DNA of 64,000 bases. Source: Acanthamoeba castellanii str. Neff (taxonomy: Eukaryota > Discosea > Longamoebia > Acanthamoebidae). Of the stretch, positions 1-9,907 are shown in pieces. The notes under the pieces are model-generated. The model was not told the origin of the DNA. It made no database searches and saw nothing but the letters and a program-made list of their open reading frames with translations. The translations under genes and the position numbers were made by a program. The stretch is from contig NW_004457313.1 in assembly GCF_000313135.1 (NCBI RefSeq), positions 1,025,198 through 1,089,197 on the forward strand, written 5' to 3'. Each line of letters begins with the position of its first letter. Within the stretch, counting starts at the first letter, position 1.

Positions 1-1697
1 GTGCTCACCTTTGCTGATGATCTTGAACCCGTTTTTGACCTTGTCGCTGTCGTCGACGGGGATGATGCGGCCTGCCAGCAGCGAGATGGTGCGGTGGATG
101 ATGTACGTCCTGTTCAGCGGATTCGCCACTCCGTACAGCAGCAGATCGTTGAACAGGAAAAAGTAACGCTGAAGAAGAGATAAAAACAAGTCAGCCGACA
201 GCGACAGTACAACACACGACACACGACACACAAGGAAGCAAGGTGTACCTTCTTGGGGACCTTGCGGCAGAGCTTGGTCAACTCGCCCTCGTGAATCAGC
301 ACTCGGCCGGCCTGTGTCATATTTTTCTGGTTCACGGCAACGCTTTAGGTGAGCCACGCGATATCACCACATAGAGATGAGATACGCCGACTGGCGGATG
401 ACGTACTGGGTACTTGCCCATGAGGCGCTTTTCCAACTCGGCCAGCTGCTCCAGGTTCTGCTTCTTGCGCACGCTCTCGTTCACCAGCAACGCGACTTCG
501 CTCACCTGATGAGTGCGTCCACAGTCAGCACACAGCACACAGCACGCACAGCACGCCACTGACGCTTATCGTGATGGACACAAGTGAGGCGAGGCGCACC
601 CTCTCAAGAGCGTTTGTAAGGGCCTTGTAGTCGTGGTGCGTCTCTGGTGTGAACTTGACCACTTGCTGTAGGCCATCATTGTTCATGTCAGTGCTAATGA
701 CATTTGCATGGCACAGAGCAGGTACGGCGATGCGAACCTCGAGAAGCATCTTGTATCGGGGGATGCGCTGGATGGGCATGATGAGCAGCGAGGGCAGATC
801 CAAAATATTGTTCGTGTCTTTTTGTTTCTGCAGGGGGGGAGAGCGTGGTGTGAGAAGGGATGGGCGGCGCTGATGGTGCCGCACGACCAGTCAATGGAAC
901 GTACGTTCAGGAATTCGGCAAATGATGACTTCTCCGAGAGTTTGAGCACGAGGGCCGTCACGTTGTGGAAGTTGGAACAGTACTCGCTGTACAGGCGCAG
1001 CCATGGAATCTGAACGGCGGCGCGCACAAGTGCCTCCACAGTCAGCACACAGCCGATAACGCGTAATGCTTGGGAGCAATGAGAGAAGAGAAAAGGAGGG
1101 GACATGCCAGCTTGTTCATGGCATCGCCCAGCACGGAATCCTCGTTCCATGTCGCAATCCTCTTCTCCAACGTCTCTAGCAACTCCCTACGAGGTGCGAA
1201 ACGGGGCCATGCGGTGAGAAGAAGCGAGTGGAGAGCATTGAAGAGAGAAAGCCGTTACCTGTTGATGATGAGGATGTGCTCGACGTTGCCAAAAATGAAG
1301 GCCACCTTGGGCTTGGGCACGATGTTCTGCTGTCGCATGGGCTTGAGGTAATACTGTTCGCGCGTAATTAAATGGTAATTAATTTTTTTATATTATAAAT
1401 AAATGGGGATCAGGCGGTACAACATGTGGGTTGAAGAGGGGCACCTACCTTGACGAGAAGATCCAAGCTTGCGACGTAGCTCTTCTCTGTGTCGTAAATC
1501 TCGCGCACGACGCGGTCTCTCCTCTCAGAGTCGGTGGTGAGGGCTGGTAAAAATAATAATACTCATCCATTACATGATTACCGCTTCTCATGGGTGATGG
1601 GTGGCTGATTGGCAAGGTAGAACGCACCCTTTTCCTTGGGAGGAGACATGCCTTCACCATCACCGGAACGCGGTGGCGGTGTAGCAATGAATGACAT
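1..1697 (-). CDS. RhoGEF (DH-PH domain protein), 3' end outside window
   Basis: This is a guanine-nucleotide exchange factor for Rho-family GTPases. The DH domain begins with the typical pattern RVVREIYDTEKSYVASLDLL (about 1535-1450). It continues through several exons to the conserved helix PIQRIPRYKMLLE near 780-720, which is the most diagnostic DH signature. A PH domain follows: RYFFLFNDLLLYGV at about 175-130, then a segment ending at the window edge, so the C-terminus is missing. At least seven short introns interrupt it. The start is uncertain. An ATG at 1697 opens a plausible N-terminus, but its frame does not join the DH exon through the obvious intron (donor 1581). The frame open from 1738 does join, but I see no clear ATG in it. 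The domain assignment is firm; the exact N-terminus is not. Confidence 0.85.
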
Positions 1698-1894
1698 CTT
1701 CCAAAATTTGTAATCGGTCTGAGCGATTGCACGGGCAAAAACTATCTAACACGGCCTCCCTCGGTAGGCAGAATCCAAAGATGCGCCCGCGTGCTTCCTC
1801 TTCACTTCAGTTTTGCTTTTTTGAACTTCGAATTTGCTGGGGCCGTTCTTATTGCCTACGGCACGCGCGACGTAGAAGCTTGAGCGCACAAGGA

Positions 1895-1969
1895 GTGGAC
1901 TGGTGGCCGCTGCTTGCTCTGTTTCTCGCGGCACTGCTTGCCTAGGTGACGAGGCCCTTACCGCCTTCG
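1895..1969 (+). pseudogene. Broken duplicate of the first exon of the TauE-like gene
   Basis: About 75 bases closely match 2214-2289, which encodes the first membrane segment of the next gene (GVDWWPLLALFLAALLA). In this copy a TCG codon has become TAG, so the reading frame stops right after the shared hydrophobic stretch. Further single-base changes and a deletion follow. No other exon of the gene is visible here. It looks like a partial tandem duplication that has decayed. Confidence 0.75.
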
Positions 1970-2189
1970 TCATCTACCACCACGTTCCTACGCCCTTCCT
2001 CCAGCTTTAGTTTGGCTGGGGTTGTATGTAGCAACTGGCTGGGACGGATGGCTCTGCCGGCTTCAACGAACAGCGCCACTGAAGAAGCCGGAGAGGCCCG
2101 GTCGGGCCGCCACGATCACCCTAATAAACGGGCACAAGCGGTCTGCGCTGTGTGGGACACGTGTGATAGCCACAACACCCTAACTAAAG

Positions 2190-3662
2190 ATGGAGGAGGA
2201 CGTGGTGGAGGGTGTGGACTGGTGGCCGCTGCTGGCCTTGTTTCTGGCGGCACTGCTGGCCTCGGTGACGTCGGCCCTCACCGCCTTCGGACTGGCCATC
2301 ATCTTTCACGTGGTGCTGCAAGCCCTCTTCATCTTCGGCCTCCTCCAAGTCGAGCTCACGGATGTGGTAGTCTACATCCTCATGATGGGTCCCTTCACTC
2401 TCTGGCCCATCTTCATCCTCTACTGGAAGGAGATCGATTGGCGCCTCTTCGGTCTCATCTTCCCTCCCAAGGTGCTGCTCACCTTGGCAGGCACCTACCT
2501 CCTCGTCTCTTTCGATTCATCGACGCTCAAGAAGATTCTGGGGGCGATCCTGCTCGTGTTCTCGATTTGGAAGTGCTACGTCGAATTCAAGGGGCCGTTG
2601 GGCGCATTCTTCACCTCCATCCGAGAACGTGGACTGCAGCGAGACCGGACACGAAGCGATTTCTCAAATCTGGGCGAAGATGCAGCCACCAACCTCGGTG
2701 ATTCATCCAATCTGGCCGATTGGGATGAAGAATTAGATCTGAAAAAGCCGCTACTCGAATCCGTCGCTGTCGACGACTGCGAAGAGGAACTGACCACTCC
2801 CAAGAGGCCGCCCTTCTCCTACCCCATGATCGCCCTGATCGTAGCGTGCGCCATCGGGTCGGGCCTCATGGGCGGCATGTTCGGCGTGAGCGGGCCGCCG
2901 CTCATGATCATCATCACCTTTGCGCCCCTCGAAAAGGGACCCCTGTACGCGTGCCTCCCTCACCTTTGTGCCTTCATGTGAGGCTTGACCAAGGTGTTCA
3001 ACACCTACCATCGTCTCACCCACCTACCCACCCGTCATGACCCACAGGCGATCGACCTTCATCGGCATCTTCGCCCTGACCAACATCCCACAGTCCTACT
3101 TCCTCTATCGGTGTGTGAGCCCTCGCCCCTCTGCGCACAATCGCGGTAGATACGAGTAGATCGCTCACGATGATGCGTGATGGGCAGGGAGGGACTGTTC
3201 TCCTGGGATGCTGCTCCATCCTATGCCGCGGTGGCCACCGGCGGGCTATTGGGGACCGTGGTGGGCAATGCCCTCTACAAATACATGTCCACTCAGGCAC
3301 GCTTCCTCTCTGTGTGTCGTGTCGTGTCGTGTTGTGTGTGTGTGTGTGTGTCGTGTGTGTGTCGTGTGTCGTGTGTGTGTCGTGTGCTTGGAGGCTCACA
3401 TGTGATGTAATTCTTGCAGATGCTGATGCGCGGAATCCTGTTCCTGCTCATCTGCTCGTGTCTCACGCTGCTGGACCTGCCCAACTGGGCGCTCATCACC
3501 TTCTGCGCCGCTTTCGTCATCGGCACGATCGGCTTTTTTGCCGCCAACGCCTTGCTCGGTGGCCACAATCGCAACGGCGAGACACCATCGTCACCATCAC
3601 TATCTCCGCCCGCGCCGCCACCAGCAACGCCGCGCAAGACCACCTACTCCACAATCTCGTAG
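2190..3662 (+). CDS. TauE/SafE-family membrane transporter
   Basis: A polytopic membrane protein of the sulfite exporter TauE/SafE family, which moves small anions or sulfur and organic acids across membranes; the substrate here is unknown. The frame joins cleanly as 2190-2944, 3048-3110, 3188-3296 and 3420-3662, giving 389 residues. The two half-repeats each carry the family's glycine-rich loop. The second is clear at GSGLMGGMFGVSGPPLMI, followed by the usual L-R-S-T segment across the first splice (PLEKGPLRSTFIG). A charged cytosolic loop of about 100 residues separates the halves. The tail is Ser/Pro-rich. The third intron may use a GC donor (CAG|GCACGC, 3297) or a GT donor 15 bases later; both keep the frame. 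The gene lies tail-to-tail with the P450 at 3800. Confidence 0.85.
3312..3392 (+). repeat. Intronic GTGTC/GT microsatellite
   Basis: Short runs of GTGTC, TGTG and GTGTGTC fill most of the last intron of the TauE-like gene. Confidence 0.8.
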
Positions 3663-3799
3663 AGACTCACGTGTACAGGAGACGACGAGTTGAATGAAGA
3701 AAAGAAGTGGTTTTAATAAGAAATGTAGAAGAGAGTGATGTTATCAACATCATCGTTTACGTGTAGAAAGGAGGAGAGGAGGATGAGACCGTTGTTCGC

Positions 3800-5968
3800 T
3801 CACAAGAGGTCAGCGCCGGTGGGAGCCGCCGCAGAGTCCTGGTGGTAGCCCATCGCACACACGCCCGCCGCATAGCCATCGGCCGCCGCCGGCATCTCCT
3901 GTGCCTTGGCGTAGGGGCACTCCCCGTTCTCTTCCACCGGCACCGCGTGCGGCTGGTTCATCATTCCGCCGCTGGCGGCGTCGTAGCCCATCGGGCACCT
4001 GCCTCCGGTCCTGGTGGCGAACCCGCCCGCGCTCATCAGCCCGATCGGCAGCGGCTCCCCACCCATCGTCGTGGAGGCGGAGGTGACTGGCGAGGCGGCT
4101 GCCAACGATGATGACGAAGCTGATGAGGCGGTGCGCGGCTGGAGGACTTCGATCTTGACACCGTCGGCGGGCGTCGGCGGCAGATCGGTGATGGCGAAGC
4201 TGGTCTTTTGCTCGGGCGTCCAGCGCCAGGTGAAGTCGTGCGCCAGCCGCGCGGCCAGGGACTTCATCATGAGCGTCGTGAGGGTCTCGCCGGCGCACTT
4301 GTGGTTGGTGTAGAGATCAGAGCCGCTCTGCTGGAGCACCGTGAAGCGCTCGTCGACCCGCCTGTGCTCGCCTCGCTCGAACCTCTCCGGCGCAAACGTG
4401 TCTGAACAACGTAGTGGGAACACCAATCAGTCACTGGCTGTGTGTCTTGTCGTGTCGTGTCGTTGGTCGTGTCACGTGCGTGTCGTGTCGTGTCATGAGC
4501 GGGGGAGCCGTACCAGGTTCGGAATAGACGCGCGGGTCGCGGTGGACGCCGTGAATGCCCAGAATGACGCTCCACCCTTGCGGGAAGATGAGGCCGTTGT
4601 ACTCGAAGGTCTGCTTGACGCGCGCCATCATGAGCGGCACGCACGGATAGAACCGTCGCACCTCGTTTGCGATCGCCTCCCCGTAGGCCAGCCGGTCGAG
4701 CCACTCCTTGTTGGCGTAGTAGTTGTCTTCAGCCGGCATCTCGCGCAGCAGCCCGTCCACGTCGGCGCGCAGGCGGTCGAGCACGTGCGGGTGGTCATGG
4801 AAGGCGGCCAGCATCCACGTGGTCAGGTAGGCCGCGATCACCGTCGGCCGGATGTGGTTGAGCACCTCGGCGGCGGCCACCTGCTCGGGGATGAGCTCGC
4901 CGTGTTCGTCCTTGGTGGTGGCCACGGCGGCCAGGATGGTGCCCTCCTTCCTGAGGCCCTGGCGCTGCTCGCGCACCAGCTCGAGCACCCACGACTCGAG
5001 GCTCCGGCGCGCCTTGTTGACCTTGTTGATGCGCGACCCGGGCACCAGCTTGAGGTGCGGCACGGCCCCGAACGACTCGATCATGTGGACGATCTCGCGC
5101 CGGCGCTGGTCGACGGCTTCGTGCGTGGGGTCGAATATGCCCAGGATGTAGGCCATGGCGAACTCGGTGTGGAGGTTGAACAGCTCGTCGCTCAGGGCCA
5201 GCGGGCTGCCGGTCGAGCTGGTGGCGGTCCAGCGGAGGAGGTACTTGTCGAGGGTGCGCGCCCAGATGGCGGTGTAGCAGGCCAGGTGGTCGGGCGTGAA
5301 GTTGGCCATCACCTGGGCCTTGCGCGTGAGGTGGGCCTCGCCGTCGAGGCCAGAGGTCGTGTCTCGGCCGAAGAAGTACTTGGTCAAGTGCGGCGCTGCA
5401 ATCAAAAATAGGGCGATGAGAACGTGGAGATGATGAAGATGATGATGATGAAGTTGATCAAGTGCCATAAGGTGGCTAGGTACCGTTGGCGTTCTTGCGG
5501 ATGCAGCAGTTGGGGTCGAAGAAGAGCTTGGCCTCCTCGGCGCCCGCGATCGCAATGCACGGCTCGGCAAACAGGTGTGTGATGAAGATCGGCGACTTGT
5601 ACCTGCACACATCATGGCCATCATCACCACCATCATCATCACCATGTCCATCGTCAGTAACTCTTCAACAAACAAGAAGAAAGAAATGGAAAATGTGATG
5701 ACGAAGAAGAAGAGGAGTGGGGGGCGTACTTCTCGGCGCGGCGGCGGAAGAACTCGTAACCGTCCTTGTGGAGGAAGGACGGGTTCTCGCCGAGGAAGGT
5801 GCCCGGCGGCAGGTGGGCGTCGGGCGAGAGCGTGGCGCGCTGCGAGGGGTCCTTGGACGAGGCGGCCTGCTTCTTGACGCGCTTCTCGGCGAGCTTGCGG
5901 GAGTAGAAGGTCGGGTTGAGCATATTCTTTATGTTGAGCGGCTCTCTCGGCGGATTGGTGGGCAGCAT
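3800..5968 (-). CDS. CYP152-like cytochrome P450 (predicted fatty-acid peroxygenase)
   Basis: Exons 5968-5730, 5602-5484, 5395-4514 and 4401-3800 join in frame to 613 residues. The sequence follows bacterial CYP152 (P450BSbeta/SPalpha/OleT) rather than ordinary eukaryotic P450s. It has GLDGEAHLTRKAQVM, the FGAVPHLK segment, NHIRPTVIAAYL and NEVRRFYPCVP. In CYP152 the Arg-Pro pair replaces the acid-alcohol pair of mono-oxygenases, and the Arg binds the fatty-acid carboxylate; here it is Arg302-Pro303. The heme ligand is Cys449 in NHKCAGE. Known members hydroxylate or decarboxylate fatty acids with H2O2 and need no reductase. After the P450 fold there is an extra C-terminal tail with three Cys motifs (CPMGYD, CPYAKA, CAMGYH) that look like heme-regulatory CP motifs. 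I see no clear signal peptide or membrane anchor. A paralogue lies at 7095-9655. Confidence 0.85.
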
Positions 5969-6447
5969 TTTGTTTGTGTGGTATGTGAAGTGATGATGTC
6001 TGATGAAAGGGGGTGGGTTGATCAAAAGGTGAGAGTTGGGGTTTGATCAAAAGGTGAGAGTTGAACAGATGGTCTTGGTTTGGTGATGTGCTGATATGAG
6101 TGGAATAATAAAGAACAAGTGCTCCTTGCAAGAGCACTTTTAAAGGCCCTTTTGGTAGGAGTTGGTGGTGGCGACGATTGCACAGCATCAACTCCAGCAC
6201 TATTTCTGGGCAAAGTTCGGCTTAATTTCAATCTCCCAGCCCAAGCCAGAGAATAGAGTGATGATTCCATGGACGCCTCGTTGGGAATCTGATCTGGAAC
6301 TCGTCAAACAGAAATCTGGGCTTTTCTATTGCCTTGGCAATATATCAGGCCAGGCCAATGCCAGTGAGAACTTCGGTGTTTCTTGACGTTGATCTGCAAC
6401 AAACATGAAATTCAAGAGGGATTTGGGTTACGACCACGTCAAGATGC
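5969..6447. other. Upstream region of the first P450
   Basis: I find no convincing gene here. A 20-base direct repeat (starting TGATCAAAAGG) occurs at 6019-6038 and 6044-6063, just upstream of the P450 start, and could be a promoter element or a chance duplication. Confidence 0.5.
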
Positions 6448-6595
6448 ATCAACAAGGTCAACAAGGCGCTCCGGAGCCTCGAGTCGTGGGTGCTCGAGCT
6501 GGTGCGCGAGCAGCGCCGGGGCCGCAGGAAGGACGGCACCATCCTTGCCGCCGTGGCCACCACCAAGGACGAGCACGGCGAGCTCATCCCCGAGC
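6448..6595 (+). pseudogene. Inverted fragment of the first CYP152-like P450
   Basis: These 148 bases match 4883-5030 at high identity but in the opposite orientation. They translate in frame to the segment starting INKVNKALRSLESWVLEL and ending DEHGELIPE, with only a few replacements relative to the parent gene. The match begins and ends abruptly and no other P450 exon adjoins it. It is a non-functional inserted or inverted duplicate. Confidence 0.85.
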
Positions 6596-7094
6596 CGACA
6601 TGTCCGTCTCTTCGCATAGCTGAGCAACATATCGATGCGCATTTATTGAAAAGATAAAAAAAGTGGAGGTGTTGGAGTCGATACGCAGCTTCCCGAGAGG
6701 ACCCACTCAGGGCTGTGATCCCTCCACCAAGGGGACCGGCGTCTTTTCCCTGCTCTGTCAACCAGCCTGAGGCGGTGCGACGCTCATCATCGACCTTGAA
6801 GCCCTCCCCTCCGAGAGGGCCACAATGTCGAGTCTCCTTCTGGAATGGGGCAGCGGCCTTCGGCGTGGGCCTAAACCCTCGCTCGTCTACGCACGCCACC
6901 AATCCCTCCACCCACATGCCCCGCAAGCACGGTTACAGCCCGCTGCTTAGGCGGGCCGGCGAAATTGACACTGCGCTGGTGGCCCTCTTGACGGCCGGCC
7001 TGGGCCATATGGGTGGCCATTATGGGACTTAGTTGACGTGGCCGCAGTCAACGCAAGTCAAAACAGGGTCAAAATCGGTCAAATCGTTTAGATT
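6596..7094. other. Intergenic region between the P450 fragment and the second P450
   Basis: Nothing recognisable is encoded. An open frame on the + strand (6715-7032) has no family resemblance and is probably chance. Confidence 0.4.
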
Positions 7095-9655
7095 TTATTG
7101 GTTGAGCGGGGTAGAGGGTGCGGCGAGGCCGTAGCCAAAGGGGCACGCGGCGCCGGGTGGTGCGAGGAGGCCGCCGTCTGTCTGCGCGCGCCGCAGCCTC
7201 CTCTTCATCGCGGCGGCCGAGTCCGGCCCCTCGGTGTCGCCCACCTCCGTCGTCGGCAGCCCGCCCTCGCTGTTGCTGTTGTTGATGCCGTTCAGGTCGT
7301 CCGTCGTGGCCTTGTGGCCGGCGGTGCTCTCGTTCTGGCCCACAGCGCTGGACGGCGGCGCGCCCACATCGGCACCGGCCACCACCACCATCGGCGGCTG
7401 CGCCAGGTCGACACCTATGTCGGGTCCTGTGGCCTCGGTCTTGGTGAAGCTGTCGACCAGCATGCCATCCAGCGGGGTCGGCGGGGTGTTGAGGAGCGAA
7501 TAGGAGAGGATCTGGGGCGTGGTCCAGTGCCAGGTGCAGTCCTTGGCCAGACGCGCAGCCAAGGACTTGAGAAGCAGCGTCGACAGCTGCTCGCCCGGGC
7601 AGCGATGGCTAGTTTTCGCATCGTCGCCGCCACCTGGTGGACAAAGGACGAACGGTGAACCCATGGAGTACTGTGTGTGAAAGGGGGTTTGGATTTGATA
7701 GGTGGGGGGGACAGCGCACCATGAAGTACGGATGTGTAGCGTTCGTCGACAGCCTTGTGCTCCTCTGCCTCGAATCTTGCAGGACAGAAGGAGCCTTCCG
7801 CCAAAGGAAACCAACAACAGTAAAGAGTGTGTGAGTGCGTGCGTGCGTGTGTGGTGTGCGTGTGTGTGTGCGTGTGGTGTGTGCGTTTGGGTGCAATCGT
7901 GCATTGTGTGCGTCGCGTAGGTGAACTGCGCGGGATATATGGAGCGCACTTGGGTCGCGGTAGACGCGGCCGTCGAGATGAATCGCAGGAATGCCCAGGA
8001 GCACGAGCCAGCCCTTCGGGAACAGATGGCCGGAGTAGGCGAACGATTTCTTGACCCTGGCCGGGATGAAGGGCACCATCGGATAGTACCGCTTCACCTC
8101 GCGCACCACGCACTCTGTGTAGTCGAGCCGCTCGAGGAAGCTCTTGCGCCCGTAGTAGTTCGGCTCCGAGTGCGACCTGAGCGGTGCGAGCAGTAGAAAG
8201 TTGCCCGGTCATGTTCTACGTGAGTTTCTCACAGATGGCGCCAAAGAAGAGTGTGCACAGTGTGGCGGACCTGTGCACGAACTCGACCTCGGCCTGGAGG
8301 CTGTTGTAAACGTGCGGGTTCTCGTGGAATGCGTGGATCAGCCACACGCCGACGAAGGCTATAGGCCACAGAATGTAAGAATGCAACTCTGCAGTCACCA
8401 AGCAAACACGCGCACGCACATCAACGATTGCGTACCATTGCCCATTGTGTGGATGAGCATGTTGGTCAGCTCGGAGGCCACCACCTCTTCTGGAAGCAGC
8501 TCGCCTGTTTCCGGGTCCTTCACGTGCGCCATCGTTCGCACCACCGCCAGCTCGGCCACGTCCACCTCGGCTGGTTCGGCCACAGCCTTCTTCTTTTCGT
8601 CATCGCCCAGCCCTGCGTTGCTGCTGCTGCCGCCGTGTGTTTGTCGCTCCCGGCGGACCTGCTCGAGCGCGCAACGCTCCAGGCCGCGCCTGGCCTTGTT
8701 GGACCGCCACAAGCCCATGCCGGGCACGTTGAGCGGCATGCCCTCGGAGCTCTTGACGGCCCGGACCATGCGGCGGCTGAGCTTGGCAAGCTGGCGCGGC
8801 GCGACGTCGACTGCGCCGAGCACGGAGGCCAGCGCGAACTCAGCGTGGAGGCGGATCAGCTGCGGGGCGAAGCTGAAGTGCTCCAGCGCGGCCCACCTGT
8901 TGACGTAGGCGTCGAGCAGGCGACCCCATAGGCGCACGAAGCCGTCCAGGCGCTGATCGGTGAAGCAGGACATGATGGCGGCCTTGCGCTGGAGGTGCTC
9001 GGGGCCGTCCATGGACATCACCGTGGCCGTTCCTTGCATCGCCTTACGCAAGTAGCGCGCTGTTGGTAGGTCAACGATGGCGCCGAGTGAGTACGGAATG
9101 AGGTAAACACCCAGAGTTACGAGATATGTACGGAATGCGTCGGCTCTGGTGATGTGGTCGCTGTCGTAGAAGAGGCGCGCCTCGTCGGTCCCGGCAATCA
9201 CGATACACGGCTCTCCGTAGAGGTGGGACGAAAAGATGTGCGACAGGTACCTGCTGCGCGTGTTAACAACAGTACTGAGCAAACTCGACACGGTGTGGTG
9301 TAACGAACCGTTGCACTCGATTGAGGGAGAACTGGTAGCCCTCGCGGTGGCGAAGGGCCAAGTTCTCGCCGATGAAGGTGCCCGGCGGAAGACTGGGCTT
9401 GCGGGTGTCCAGGGGGCAGGCCGACGCCAAGTCTGTGGTTGTTGTCTCCTGGGCGACAGCCTGGAATTCCTCGGCTGGTGGAGCGGACGGAGCGGTTTCG
9501 ATTGACGAAGAGGACTGTGATGAAGGTGAGGTTGTGGCGGTTGGGGTCGGGAGAAGAGGCGGAGGGATGGCTATGTGGTCGAAGTCGGCGTAGAGGTGTG
9601 TGGCCCGCTTGTTGGCCCATCTTCTTGAGTAATAGGTCGGGGCGAAAACCTTCAT
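7095..9655 (-). CDS. CYP152-like cytochrome P450, divergent paralogue
   Basis: A tandem paralogue of the P450 at 3800. The first exons, 9655-9309, 9250-9132 (119 bases, the same length as in the paralogue) and 9059-8436, have the same splice phases. Later exons cover VVREVKRYYPMVPF, GRVYRDPS, CPARFEAEEHKAVDERY and the heme loop GDDAKTSHRCPGEQLS. The CYP152 Arg-Pro pair is absent. If the intron ends at 8360 the two sequences align without gaps, and the positions become Ile358-His359 (LIHTMGN). A longer splice alternative would insert ten residues. A low-complexity Ser/Thr/Pro stretch of about 50 residues sits near the N-terminus. The C-terminal tail ends with CPFGYG, again a CP-type motif. The heme Cys and the ExxR-like region are kept, so it probably binds heme, but its chemistry may differ. 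Confidence 0.8.
7817..7905 (+). repeat. Intronic GTGCGT/GTGT microsatellite
   Basis: Degenerate GT-rich tract (units GTGC, GTGTGT, GTGTGGT) inside an intron of the second P450 gene. Confidence 0.75.
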
Positions 9656-9907
9656 TCTTTGTTCTTCTTCTCCTCCTTCGTGCGCTAGGGAGGAAGTACA
9701 GTTCTTCTTGGCCTGGAGGAACCCAGCCAACAGTAATTTGGCCGCGAGGCAGAACTGATCGTTCGAAATTCGGGTAAAATTTCCGTTCTTTATCCCGCGA
9801 AATCCCTCGGTGTTCTCTGACGTCAGCAGAGCAGTGAGATTTCCTTTTTTGTGTTTAGCAGTTCTTCCTTTTCCAAAGGACATGAAGAACGATTAGAGCA
9901 GAGCTAG
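9656..9907. promoter_or_regulatory. Bidirectional promoter region (P450 / glycosyltransferase)
   Basis: Two divergent start codons are 252 bases apart, so promoters for both genes must lie here or overlap the 5' ends. I cannot identify specific binding sites. Confidence 0.45.

Noticed and set aside
4341..5411. 356-residue open frame on the + strand
   Set aside because: It is antisense to P450 exon 3.
6715..7032. 105-residue open frame on the + strand
   Set aside because: No recognisable motif, no intron signals and no related sequence in the window; chance is likely.
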